From positions 62,001 through 126,000 of the forward strand of contig NZ_BOOB01000027.1 in the NCBI RefSeq assembly GCF_016863015.1: 64,000 nucleotides of DNA. The letters are read 5' to 3'. Positions 11,931 through 20,806 of the stretch are shown here, one piece after another. Position 1 is the first letter of the stretch. Every line of letters starts with the position of its first letter. The notes under the pieces are model-generated. The model did no database searches. It worked only from the letters and a program-made list of their open reading frames with translations, and was not told where the DNA came from. This stretch comes from Microbispora amethystogenes. GTDB lineage: Bacteria > Actinomycetota > Actinomycetes > Streptosporangiales > Streptosporangiaceae. The translations under genes were made by a program, and so were the position numbers.

Positions 11931-12739
11931 TCAGCCGGCCAACCGGCGGCGGACTTCTTCGATACGTCCGGCGATCGTGGTGTCGATGTAGTCGTCTCCG
12001 ACCCTCACGGAGAACCCACCGAGCACCTTCGGGTCCACCTCGACGTTCAGGTGGACGTCTCGCCCGTAGGTGACTCGCAGCCAGGCCGCGAGCCGCTGCT
12101 TCTGCTGCTGCGTGAGCGGGACCGCGCTGCGGACCACGCCGACGAGGCGCTCGCGCGACCGCGCGACGATCCAGCCGAACTGCTCCAGCGCCGTCTCCAG
12201 GCTACGTCCTCGCGGGTGCACAACCGCCTGCGTGACGAGCCGTACGGTGGAGGGCGCGGCCTTTCCGCCGAGCAGCGTGGCGAGCAGTCCGCTCTTGCGC
12301 TCGGCCGGGATGGCCGGGTCGCTGAGCGCGCGGCGCAGCTGCGGGTTGGCGGCGAGGATGCGGCCGAAGCGGAACAGCTCGTCCTCGACGTCGTCGAGGC
12401 GGCGCTCCGACTCGGCCTCGGCTGCGGCGGACATCACGCCGACGCGCTCCAGGGCGTCCGGCAGGTCGCCGGCCCTGGACCACCTGGCGCTGACGGCGGC
12501 CGCCGCGATCTCCGCGGTGGCGTCGCCGACCTTGCCCGCCAGCAGGGAGCGCAGCACGCTCTCCTTCTGCCCAGCCGGACGGGAGGCGTCCGAGAGCCCC
12601 CGCCGCAGCCCGTGCTCACGGTCGAACAGGTCGGCGACGGCGAACAGCTCCTCGGCGAGGGCACCGAGGTCGGCGGCCGCGGCGGCGGTGTTGAACCGCT
12701 CCTCGACCTCCGCGAGGGCGGTCCTGCTGAGGCCGCGCA

Positions 12740-12740
<1 letters not shown>
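11931..12740 (-). CDS. atpH: ATP synthase F1 subunit delta
   Basis: This 269-residue subunit sits on top of F1 and holds the peripheral stalk. The C-terminal half carries the family signature, LVGVVRSAVPLTQQQKQRL followed by VEVDPKVLGGFSVRVGDDYI and DTTIAGRI. It is longer than the roughly 180-residue enterobacterial version, as is usual in actinobacteria. The start overlaps the atpF stop by one base (TGATG), so translation is coupled. Function is by family; the fold is clear. Confidence 0.97.
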
Positions 12741-13303
<563 letters not shown>

Positions 13304-13314
13304 TTATGGTCGTC

Positions 13315-13560
<246 letters not shown>

Positions 13561-13571
13561 TTACTGGTCGG

Positions 13572-13590
13572 CCGGTGAGTGGTTCACCGG
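13572..13590 (-). promoter_or_regulatory. Hairpin in the atpB-atpE intercistronic leader
   Basis: ccggtga / tcaccgg forms a 7-bp stem with a 5-base loop about 24 bases upstream of the atpE start codon, in the 112-base gap after atpB. Subunit c is needed in several-fold excess. A structure here could protect the mRNA 5' of atpE or tune translation; this role is inference from position. Confidence 0.4.
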
Positions 13591-13660
13591 TCTGGTCTAC
13601 GTCAGTGGGGACTCGATGTTCTGGGATGCGCGCTGCCTGGTGCCCAGCGCTCTGTGGTGC

Positions 13661-14452
13661 TCAGTGCTCGGGGTGCAGCGAGCCGCCGATGTACATGGCG
13701 GCGAGCAGCGTGAAGAGGAACGCCTGCAGGAACTGGATGAACATCTCGAAGCCGGTCATCACGATCGCCATGATCACGCCGACCAGGCCGAGTCCCGCGC
13801 CGAGAGGCGTCAGCTTCTCAAAGAGGAACCAGAAACCGACGGCGCTGAAGAACGCCAGGATCATGTGGCCCGCGAACATGTTCGCGAAGAGTCGGACGGC
13901 GTGCGTGAACGGCGCCAGGATCAGGTTCGACACGAGCTCGAGCGGGGACAACAGCAAGTAAATCGGCTTCGGCAGTCCCGGCGGGAACATCATGTTCTTG
14001 AAGTAGCCGCCCAGGCCCTGGTGCTTGATGCCGAGGTAGATCTTGATCACGTAGACCACGACCGCGAACACGATCGCGAACGCGATGTGCGAGGGCACCG
14101 GGACCTGGATCAGCGGGACGACGCCGAAGAGGTTCCACAACAGGATGAGGAAGAACATGCTGAGGAGCATCGGCATCCACCGCTCGGCGTCCTTGCCGAG
14201 GAAGGGGCGGGCGACCTGGTCACGAACGAACTGGTAGCCCATCTCGCCGACGTTCTGCATTCCCCGGGGCACGAGCTTGGGATTGGCGAAGGCGCTCCAC
14301 GCGAGCGCGCAGACCAGGATGGCGCCGATCAGGGCGAACACCACAGGCTTGGTCAGCCAGGCCGGCGCGCCGTCGTACAGCGGCGGGAAATCAAAGATGG
14401 ACGGCCCCGGCGCCTGGAAGTTGTCCTCGGCGACGAGCACAAGGGGGGTCAC
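13661..14452 (-). CDS. atpB: ATP synthase Fo subunit a
   Basis: This 263-residue integral membrane protein forms the proton half-channels facing the c-ring. The C-terminal segment contains LELVSNLILAPFTHAVRLFANMFAGH, with the essential Arg in AVRLFANM. Five to six membrane helices are visible. GTG 14452 is supported by GAGGTGA a few bases upstream. It follows the small AtpZ-like gene by 133 bases and precedes atpE by 112 bases. The family call is certain. Confidence 0.98.
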   Translation of the reverse strand: MTPLVLVAEDNFQAPGPSIFDFPPLYDGAPAWLTKPVVFALIGAILVCALAWSAFANPKLVPRGMQNVGEMGYQFVRDQVARPFLGKDAERWMPMLLSMFFLILLWNLFGVVPLIQVPVPSHIAFAIVFAVVVYVIKIYLGIKHQGLGGYFKNMMFPPGLPKPIYLLLSPLELVSNLILAPFTHAVRLFANMFAGHMILAFFSAVGFWFLFEKLTPLGAGLGLVGVIMAIVMTGFEMFIQFLQAFLFTLLAAMYIGGSLHPEH

Positions 14453-14585
14453 CTGGTCACCTCGCCTACCCGCTTGGGGCCGAATGCCCGAAGCATGTGC
14501 TTGTTCGTCCGTTCGCTACGCTCGCGCACGGGCGTTCCCTTCAGAGTGATCGATCGACAGAAGAGCGTGGGAACCGGGCCGGTTC

Positions 14586-14801
14586 TCAGCGGCAGTGCTT
14601 CCAATAGACGAGGTAGCCCGCGAGTACGACCCCAACAATGACGCCTATGGGGATGAACGCGTAAACGCCGGTCCACCGGCTCAGCAACCAGCCGAGGCCG
14701 CCCCACACCAGAATCCCGGACAGCAGATAGCTCGGGACGGACCAGGCGGCGTCGGCGAAGTCGCGGCCGTCGGTCTCGGGCCTGCGCTCCTGTTCGCTCA
14801 T
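14586..14801 (-). CDS. Small AtpZ/AtpI-family membrane protein
   Basis: This 71-residue protein has two membrane helices (about residues 21-40 and 46-66). It contains VPSYLLSGILVWGGLGWLLS, then a GVYAFIPIGVIVGVVLAGYL helix and a short basic end. The pattern matches the AtpZ/AtpI family of ATP synthase assembly or Mg2+-related helpers. It sits between atpI and atpB in the operon. ATG 14801 gives a compact protein, but the ribosome site is weak. It is a second accessory subunit gene, since a longer AtpI-like gene lies directly upstream. Confidence 0.75.
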   Translation of the reverse strand: MSEQERRPETDGRDFADAAWSVPSYLLSGILVWGGLGWLLSRWTGVYAFIPIGVIVGVVLAGYLVYWKHCR

Positions 14802-14863
14802 CGCGCCACGACGATAGCAGGAGCCATGCGGACTAGTCATATCGGGCTGCCCCGTACGCATGG

Positions 14864-15286
14864 TCATCCGCGACCCTGCCCGGGAACCTTGGTCTCAGGC
14901 TCCACGTAAAGCATCTTGAGTTTCATGAATCCGCGCATCTCACCGGCGGTCCACGCGAGCGTGCAGCAGATGACGCTCAGCGCGAACAGGCGGGAGTCGA
15001 ACGCGGTGACGCCGTCGAAGGCGAACATCAGGGCCATGACCGCGAGGATCTTGACGACGTAGCCCACCACTGCTGCCGTCATCATCGCCATGGGCGAGAC
15101 CCGGCCGGCCCAGGAGACGACGACCAGGCCGACGGTGAAGAAGGCGGCGACGAGGACGAGACCGATGCCGGCGCCCAGAGCACCCTGCGCACCGGTCGCG
15201 ACCGCCGCGACGACGACGGCGACGAGACCGACGATCAAGGTCGGCACGGCGGCGCCCTTGAGCACGCGCACGTCGTTGGCCTGCAT
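14864..15286 (-). CDS. atpI: ATP synthase protein I, AtpI-like
   Basis: This 140-residue hydrophobic protein has four predicted membrane helices and heads the atp operon, the place of atpI in actinobacteria. AtpI is thought to help assemble the c-ring. ATG 15286 is preferred over an in-frame TTG at 15310 because CTGGAG lies seven bases upstream of the ATG. The C-terminus (RGFMKLKMLYVEPETKVPGQ) is cytoplasmic and basic. Sequence conservation is low in this family, so the call rests on position and topology. Confidence 0.75.
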   Translation of the reverse strand: MQANDVRVLKGAAVPTLIVGLVAVVVAAVATGAQGALGAGIGLVLVAAFFTVGLVVVSWAGRVSPMAMMTAAVVGYVVKILAVMALMFAFDGVTAFDSRLFALSVICCTLAWTAGEMRGFMKLKMLYVEPETKVPGQGRG

Positions 15287-15432
15287 CGGAACTCCAGGAT
15301 CGGTTGTCAAACGAGCGATTGCTACCTGCCGGGGCGTCGTGTGCCTGGCCCCTTGCTAGTGAAAGCTATCACAAGCCTCGGAGTGCCACCTTTACCTGGC
15401 GTTTCTGCTGGTGCGGGCGCGCCGGGCCTGGC

Positions 15433-16944
15433 TCAGCGGAAGGTTTGCGCGTCCGTGCGGGAGGTCGTGGGCGGGATGGCTCCGGCGCCCGAGGGGCCCT
15501 GTCCGGGGTAGGGATTCCGGCCGTTCGCCGGAAGCCTCCCGGGCGCGGCCTGCCCCGGCACGACGGGGGACGCCTGGCCCGGGGCCACCTGACCTGCTCC
15601 GCCCTGGTTCGGGCTGGCCTGGTTCGGGCCGGCGGGAGCGGTCTGCCCGGGCGCGCCGGACGCGTGCCGCCCGGGAGTCAGGGGCGGAGCCGGCGGTGGG
15701 ACGACGGGGTAGACGAGCGTGTCGTGCTCGGAGGTCATGGGGCGGGCGGGGCGTGGAGGGCTAACCGGGCCGGTGGGGCTGGCCGCGGCGGCGGCCGCGT
15801 GCGCGCCGGCCTTCTGGTCGCGCGCCAGGGTGCGGCGCGACCGCCACCGCGGCAGGCCCATGATGACCAGCACCGCCACCGCGAACACGATCGTCAGCGG
15901 GAACACGACGACCCCCACGCCGACGATCGACAGGCCGACGATCGTGAAGGCGAACAGGAACGTCCACGCGTACATGATCAGGACGCTGCGCCGGTGGGAG
16001 TGGCCGATGTCGAGCATCCGGTGGTGCAGGTGGCCGCGGTCGGGGGCGAACGGCGACAGCCCTGCCGACGTGCGGCGGACGACCGCCATTATCAGGTCGG
16101 CGAGGGGCAGGACCACGACGGCGATCGGCAGCACGAGCGGAAGGATCACCGGGAACTTGTTGATCTTTCCGGCGATCGCGTCCGGCTCGACCGACGACAG
16201 GATCGTGATCATCGAGGTGGCCAGCAGCAGGCCGATCAGCATCGCCCCGGTGTCACCCATGAAGATCTTGGCGGGGTGGAAGTTGTGCGGCAGGAAACCG
16301 GCGCACATCCCGATGAGGATCGCCGCGATGGCGGCCGTTCCGTTGATCCGCGAACCGCTCGCGGTCTGCTGGAGCACGATCGAGTAGGCGAAGGTCGCCG
16401 CGGCCGCGATCCCGACGATGCCCGCCGCCAGGCCGTCGAGGCCGTCGACGAAGTTCACCGCGTTGATCACGACGACCACGATCATGATCGTGAGGATCGT
16501 GTACAGGGTGGTGTCGAGCGCCTGCGACCCGCCCATGAACTGCGGCAGCGGGAGCCACTGGAGATACATGCCGAACTTGACGAGCACGGCTCCGGCCGCG
16601 ACCTGGCCGCCGAACTTGACCAGCGCGTCCATGCCGAGCCAGTCGTCCAGGAAGCCGGTGACGACGATCAGGCCGCCGGCCGCCAGGAGGGCGAGCACCG
16701 TGTTGCCCGTCTGACCGCTGTCGAACGCGCCGCCGACGTACGGGAGGTTGGTCGCCACCAGCAGCGCCGCCGCCATCCCGCCGAACATCGCCAGGCCGCC
16801 CAGTCGTGGGGTGGGCACCTTGTGCACGTCCCGCTCCCGCACCTCGGGTGCGGCGCCGATGCGCAACGCGAACACCCGGACCGGCGGCACGAGCAGATAC
16901 GTCACCGCTGCCGCCACGAGTGCCAAGAGGAGATATTCCCGCAC
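15433..16944 (-). CDS. MraY/WecA-like undecaprenyl-phosphate sugar-1-phosphate transferase
   Basis: This protein of about 503 residues is a polytopic membrane enzyme that loads a sugar-1-phosphate, probably GlcNAc-1-phosphate, onto undecaprenyl phosphate to start a cell-wall glycan. Visible motifs are the Asp pair in GFLDDWLG, the NFVDGLDGLAAG loop, NFHPAKIFMGDTGA and the His-rich DRGHLHHRMLD. A Pro/Gly/Ala-rich, apparently disordered tail of about 120 residues follows the last helix. GTG 16944 is chosen because relatives begin at VREYLLL; an in-frame TTG at 16986 would add 14 residues. It lies directly upstream of atpI, as in Streptomyces. Confidence 0.9.
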   Translation of the reverse strand: MREYLLLALVAAAVTYLLVPPVRVFALRIGAAPEVRERDVHKVPTPRLGGLAMFGGMAAALLVATNLPYVGGAFDSGQTGNTVLALLAAGGLIVVTGFLDDWLGMDALVKFGGQVAAGAVLVKFGMYLQWLPLPQFMGGSQALDTTLYTILTIMIVVVVINAVNFVDGLDGLAAGIVGIAAAATFAYSIVLQQTASGSRINGTAAIAAILIGMCAGFLPHNFHPAKIFMGDTGAMLIGLLLATSMITILSSVEPDAIAGKINKFPVILPLVLPIAVVVLPLADLIMAVVRRTSAGLSPFAPDRGHLHHRMLDIGHSHRRSVLIMYAWTFLFAFTIVGLSIVGVGVVVFPLTIVFAVAVLVIMGLPRWRSRRTLARDQKAGAHAAAAAASPTGPVSPPRPARPMTSEHDTLVYPVVPPPAPPLTPGRHASGAPGQTAPAGPNQASPNQGGAGQVAPGQASPVVPGQAAPGRLPANGRNPYPGQGPSGAGAIPPTTSRTDAQTFR

Positions 16945-17174
16945 GGACCTAGTTTCCTGGATAGGCGGTTCAGTTGTGACGGGCAAAAGACGCAGATCGC
17001 CCTATCCCTGGGGATATGCCGGATGCGCCGCGGTCAGCCCCTTTACCCGTTCGAGAACTGACGGTATCGCACCCAGCCGCCCAATGGCCCGGACGACGAG
17101 AGACCCGATCTCCTCCATTCCGGACGCGCCCATGCCTTCGGCGCCGCGTGAGAGGCAGCCGGACCCTGTCCCGA

Positions 17175-17194
17175 AGGGCGCCCGGGGGCGCCCT
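17175..17194. terminator. Hairpin, possible terminator
   Basis: agggcgcc / ggcgccct makes an 8-bp perfect stem with loop cggg, about 130 bases downstream of the minus-strand 129-residue gene. There is no T-run. It may end transcription before the WecA-like gene's promoter. Confidence 0.45.
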
Positions 17195-17298
17195 GTGGGC
17201 ACCGGGAGGCACCAGGGGGCGCGGTCACGGTTCCAGGCGTACGGCCCTGGCCGGTGCGGCGGTCCGCGGGCCGCCCGGCCACGTGACGGGTGCCGGCG

Positions 17299-17314
17299 GG
17301 TGCCCGGAGGCACC
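17299..17314. terminator. Short hairpin just after the 129-residue protein gene
   Basis: ggtgcc / ggcacc is a 6-bp stem with a cgga loop, eight bases past the minus-strand stop at 17323. It is a weak terminator candidate on its own. Confidence 0.35.
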
Positions 17315-17322
17315 GGCGGGCG

Positions 17323-17712
17323 TCAGGACGTGAACGCGTGCGGCGCGCTGGTCTTGCCGGGAATCCAGCGCGGCGTGTCCGCCGCCTGGTCGCTGATCGC
17401 CGTGAGCACCGCCTGGCGGTACATGCCCAGCCTGCTGCGCCACTCCGCGACGTCCTGGACGTACCGGCCGGCGACGGGCGCGTCCCAGACGTCCCTGCTG
17501 CGCGCCATCTCGTACGGCTTGTCGAGGGACTTGGTGAGCTGGTCCAGCAGCGGGACCACCTGCAGCCACAGGTCCACGAGCTTCTGGTACTCCGGGTTGA
17601 ACACCCAGTGCGTCGGCTGCCCGCCGGGCGAGAGCAGGTCGGTGCTCGACGGCGCCGGCGGGGTCTCGCCGGGCTGCAGCGGGGTCGGCGCCGGGGGGTC
17701 GGCGTAGCTCAC
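17323..17712 (-). CDS. Hypothetical helical protein in the repeat-protein unit
   Basis: This 129-residue protein has a Pro-rich N-terminus (about residues 6-33) and then a helical region with WVFNPEYQKLVDLWLQVVPL and LDQLTKSLDKPYEMARSRDV. No signal peptide or membrane helix is visible. The GTG start at 17712 has an ideal AGGAGG site and overlaps the stop of the preceding small ORF as GTGA, so it is probably translationally coupled. It is the last gene of the unit with the 940-residue repeat protein. I do not recognise a family. Size and helicity would suit a small partner or chaperone of the upstream protein, but that is speculation. Confidence 0.7.
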   Translation of the reverse strand: MSYADPPAPTPLQPGETPPAPSSTDLLSPGGQPTHWVFNPEYQKLVDLWLQVVPLLDQLTKSLDKPYEMARSRDVWDAPVAGRYVQDVAEWRSRLGMYRQAVLTAISDQAADTPRWIPGKTSAPHAFTS

Positions 17713-17852
17713 GATCGCGCCTCCTGTGCGGGGCCGGCGGGAACGCCGGCGATGGTGATCGCATGCCCTGCGGCACGGTGCCCGATACGGTTCCGGGCAG
17801 GGGACCAGGCCGCGGTCCCCCCGCCCGGCGACAGCGTCGTTAGTGCTCGCAC
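17709..17852 (-). CDS. Possible 47-residue small ORF, coupled on both sides
   Basis: GTG at 17852 lies two bases after the stop of the large repeat protein. The frame ends in a TGA overlapping the GTG of the next gene. A GGAG site stands about nine bases before the start. The product begins MRALTTLSPGGGTAAWSPAR and is Gly/Ala/Pro-rich with no known motif. Third-position G+C is about 76 percent, lower than in neighbouring genes, so it may be a chance frame. The packing is the main evidence. Confidence 0.35.
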   Translation of the reverse strand: MRALTTLSPGGGTAAWSPARNRIGHRAAGHAITIAGVPAGPAQEARS

Positions 17853-17854
17853 GG

Positions 17855-20662
17855 TCAGTTCTCCGGGGTCGGCGGACCGGGGTCGACGGCCTCGACGCCT
17901 CCGGGAGGCCCGTCGGGCTGGATCTTCCTCGCCGCCCAGTCGCCCTCGCCCCACTCCCCCTCCGGAACTCTGACGTCCGGCATGTCGTGGGGAGCGATGT
18001 CGCGGTGATGGTCGGCCAGCATCTGCAGCGCCGCGTCGTCGTGCAGGTGACGCGCCGGATAGGTGAGCACCTCGCCGGGCTGCGTGGAGGCGACCGTCCG
18101 CGGATCGGCCCACGAGGAGCCGTCGCCCTCCCTGGCCCCGGCGCCCGTGTCGTCCCGGCCGTTACCGGTCACGCCCGTCCCGCTGCCGTCTCCCCCGCCC
18201 GGCCCGTGTCCGCCCCATCCCTGGCCACCCGCCGCTCCGTGGTCCCCCGCTCCCCGGCCGCCGGCCCCATGACGATCCGCCGGACCGCAGTCCCCCGCTC
18301 CTTGGCCACCCGCCGTGCCCTGATCACCCGCACCGTGCGTTCCGTGACCGTTTCCGTGACCACTCGCCGAGCCGTGACCACCCGTCTCGCCCTGGCCGCC
18401 GCCGCCGGTCCAGCCGGTGACACCGTGGCCGGCCGTCACGCCATGCCCGCCCGCGCCGGCATGCATCGCGCCGCAGGTGCAGCCCGGCCCGCCGATGGCG
18501 CCCCCAGGCGCCGCGCCGCAGGTGCAGGACATGCCGTGGGTCGTGTCCGAGGTCCCGGCGGAAGGGGCTGTGTCCACCGGCCGCGTCACGTCAACCGTCA
18601 CCGCACCGCCGCCCCTGCCCGGGTGATCGGCCAGGCCGCCCGTGGCCGTGCCTTTGCCCGGGTGATCGGCCAGACCGCCCGTGCCTGTGCCCGTGCCACT
18701 GGCCGTGCCGTGCGCGGCGCCGCCCGTGCCCGTGTGACCCCTCTCCACACCGTCCATCGCGACACTGGACGTCGTGCCGTGCGTCCCACCGCTGCCGGTG
18801 CTCGCATGACCGCTGCCCGTATGACCGTTGCCCGTGCCCGTATGACCGCTGCCCGTGCTCGGGTGATCGGCCAAGCCGCCTGTGCCTGTGCCCGTGCCAC
18901 TGGCCGTGCCGGTCGCGGTACCGGTGCCCGAATGATCGGTCAGGCCGCCGGTGCCTGTGCCCGTGCCACCGGCCGTGCCGGTCGCGGTACCGGTGCCGGC
19001 GCCTGCCGGACCGTTGTCCGGCCTGTTCATCTCGAGCCTGTTCATCTCGAGGCTCGCCGTCGTGCCGTTCGTCGCCCCGCTACCGGTGTCGGCGTAACTG
19101 GTGTCGGCGTAGCTGGTGGCCGCGTTGTACGTCACAGGCTGGCCCGTGCTCGCGGTGTGGGTCGACACCGTGCCGTGGCTGTCGGGGGTCCCCGGAACCG
19201 AGGTCGCGGTGCCCGCCGCGTACGGATCCTCCGTGGCATTGTCGGCAGGTGTCCCGACATAGTCGCCCTCGGGATCACCGGGCGCGAGCCCGGTGTGCGA
19301 CGCCTGGTTCGCCGTCTGGCCCGTGCTCGCGGTGTGGGTCGTCACCGCGCCGTGACTGTCGGGAGTCCCCGGAACCGAGGTCGCGGTGCCCGCCGCGTAC
19401 GGATCCTCCGTGGCATTGTCGGCAGGTGTCCCGACATAGTCGCCCTCGGGATCACCGGGCGCGAGCCCGGTGTGCGAGGCCTGGTTCGCCGTCTGGTTGC
19501 TCGGTTCGAGCGGATTGACGTACCCGGGCGCCCCGTTCGGGTGCGGACCGGTCCCGTTCGCCGTCTGCTGGGCGTGGGTTGCCGCGCTCCCCGCGTCGGG
19601 CTGGTTCAGGGGGGTGGCGACGACCCTGACCCCGTCGACCGTCATCTCCTGCCGGCCGGCCCTCTGGTCGATGTCGTCCGGATGGTCCTTGCCCGGGGTG
19701 TCGATGATCTGCGAGTCGTCGCGGACGCCGGCCGGCTGCTCGGCCACCGGCTTCGACGCGTCCGGCGTTCCCTGCGCATGACCCTGGCCCTGGGTCTGGC
19801 CGACACCCGCGGGCTGCTCGGTCACCGGCTTCGACGCCTCCGGCACCCCCTGCGCATGACCCTGGCCCTGGGGCTGGCCGACGCCGGCCGGCTCTCCGAG
19901 ACCGGAGTCGCCCGTGTCGGTGACGTCGACGGGCCGGACGGGATGGATTACCTGGGCCGCGTCCTGTGCGGGCCGCATCTGGGGAAGCTCGCCCGTCGCC
20001 GTGCCGTGCGTCTTCTCCGCGGGCTTCGCCCCGGCCGAGCCGCTGCCTTCCGTGGCGGAGCGATGCGCTCCGTCGGACGCGCTGTGCACCTGGTGAGAGC
20101 TCTCGCCCTTCGCCGACCCGCCGGAGTCTCCCGAGCCGTGGCCGCTCGGCGAGGTGCGGACCGGGTGCTCCTTCTCGTGGACCTGCTTGTCCCCGGGCTG
20201 CGTGGCCGTGCTCTCCGCCCCGCCGGCCGCCGTCCCGTGCTTCGCGGCGGGTTTGTGGTCGGCCTTCTGGTCGGCCTTGTGCTCAGTCTTGTGGTCGGCC
20301 TTGTGATCGGCCTTGTGATCGGCCTTGTCTCCGTGCGAGTCGGACTTCGGCGCCGGGTCGTCCGCCGGCGCGGTGATGTCCTTCTCCTGCGTGTAGGCGG
20401 CGCCGTTGACCGTGGGCGCCTTGCCGGTGCTCTGCTTCTCCTTCTTCTCCAGCAGCTCAAGCCGGCCGGTGACGTCCTTGACGAGGGTTGAGCAGGCGTC
20501 GGCGACCTGTGACGGCCGGTGCGTCACGTGCACGGACACGCCCGCGTTGCGCGTCAGCTGGGTGACGCGGGCCTCGATGGTGCCCATCTGGTTCGCTGCG
20601 TGCTGAACTTGCGACAGCAGCTCACGGACGAGCTTCGGATCCATCCCGTCAAGCTTGGCCAT
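17855..20662 (-). CDS. Large repeat-rich protein with WXG100-like helical N-terminus
   Basis: This protein of about 935 residues starts with a roughly 75-residue helical head (MAKLDGMDPKLVRELLSQVQ ... VTGRLELLEKKEK), comparable in size to type VII secretion (ESX/WXG100) substrates, though no WxG motif is seen. Then follow about 800 residues of low-complexity sequence rich in Gly, Thr, His, Asp and Ala. They include HKADHK-type repeats, duplicated GQGHAQG units, two nearly identical 59-residue units and long GTGTATGTA runs. The C-terminus is more ordered and acidic. ATG 20662 has GGAGG about eight bases upstream. No signal peptide or membrane helix is present. The function is unknown; a surface or secreted filamentous protein is possible. 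Confidence 0.75.
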   Translation of the reverse strand: MAKLDGMDPKLVRELLSQVQHAANQMGTIEARVTQLTRNAGVSVHVTHRPSQVADACSTLVKDVTGRLELLEKKEKQSTGKAPTVNGAAYTQEKDITAPADDPAPKSDSHGDKADHKADHKADHKTEHKADQKADHKPAAKHGTAAGGAESTATQPGDKQVHEKEHPVRTSPSGHGSGDSGGSAKGESSHQVHSASDGAHRSATEGSGSAGAKPAEKTHGTATGELPQMRPAQDAAQVIHPVRPVDVTDTGDSGLGEPAGVGQPQGQGHAQGVPEASKPVTEQPAGVGQTQGQGHAQGTPDASKPVAEQPAGVRDDSQIIDTPGKDHPDDIDQRAGRQEMTVDGVRVVATPLNQPDAGSAATHAQQTANGTGPHPNGAPGYVNPLEPSNQTANQASHTGLAPGDPEGDYVGTPADNATEDPYAAGTATSVPGTPDSHGAVTTHTASTGQTANQASHTGLAPGDPEGDYVGTPADNATEDPYAAGTATSVPGTPDSHGTVSTHTASTGQPVTYNAATSYADTSYADTGSGATNGTTASLEMNRLEMNRPDNGPAGAGTGTATGTAGGTGTGTGGLTDHSGTGTATGTASGTGTGTGGLADHPSTGSGHTGTGNGHTGSGHASTGSGGTHGTTSSVAMDGVERGHTGTGGAAHGTASGTGTGTGGLADHPGKGTATGGLADHPGRGGGAVTVDVTRPVDTAPSAGTSDTTHGMSCTCGAAPGGAIGGPGCTCGAMHAGAGGHGVTAGHGVTGWTGGGGQGETGGHGSASGHGNGHGTHGAGDQGTAGGQGAGDCGPADRHGAGGRGAGDHGAAGGQGWGGHGPGGGDGSGTGVTGNGRDDTGAGAREGDGSSWADPRTVASTQPGEVLTYPARHLHDDAALQMLADHHRDIAPHDMPDVRVPEGEWGEGDWAARKIQPDGPPGGVEAVDPGPPTPEN
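19139..19492. repeat. Tandem duplication of a 177-bp coding unit
   Basis: Two copies (19139-19315 and 19316-19492) are nearly identical, each encoding 59 residues within the repeat protein. Only a few substitutions separate them, including those giving AVTTHTAS versus TVSTHTAS. The near identity indicates a recent in-frame duplication. Confidence 0.85.
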
Positions 20663-20773
20663 GGACGCGCCTCCACAGAGATATCGGCGCACTTCACGGT
20701 AGCCGGGGTGACTTCAGTAAAGAAGACCGATAGCCAGACGGCATTGATCGTCCTGCTCAGAGCCGCGATCACA

Positions 20774-20788
20774 TCTCACATCGTGAGA
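20774..20788. promoter_or_regulatory. Inverted repeat upstream of the repeat-protein gene
   Basis: tctcac-N3-gtgaga lies in the 144-base gap between the tsaC stop and the repeat-protein start. On the minus strand it follows a TTATAC that resembles a -10 element. It could be an operator for the unit, or a weak terminator for tsaC; sequence alone does not decide. Confidence 0.35.
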
Positions 20789-20806
20789 CGTATAACCGGA
20801 GCGCGG

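Larger units (their letters stand above)
16945..17322. other. Intergenic region of 378 bases between the accessory unit and the WecA-like gene
   Basis: I see no convincing gene. It contains two hairpins (17299-17314 and 17175-17194) after the 129-residue protein gene. The part nearest 16945 presumably holds the promoter of the WecA-like gene; no clear -35/-10 pair could be assigned. Confidence 0.5.

Noticed and set aside
15282-15310. TTGACA upstream of atpI as a -35 element
   Set aside because: A matching -10 element would fall on the atpI start codon and no TATAAT-like sequence is present; the hexamer is part of a possible alternative TTG start.
18600-20400. Repeats in the large protein gene as a CRISPR array
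   Set aside because: Units are in-frame coding repeats of uneven length with no regular unique spacers, and no cas genes are nearby.
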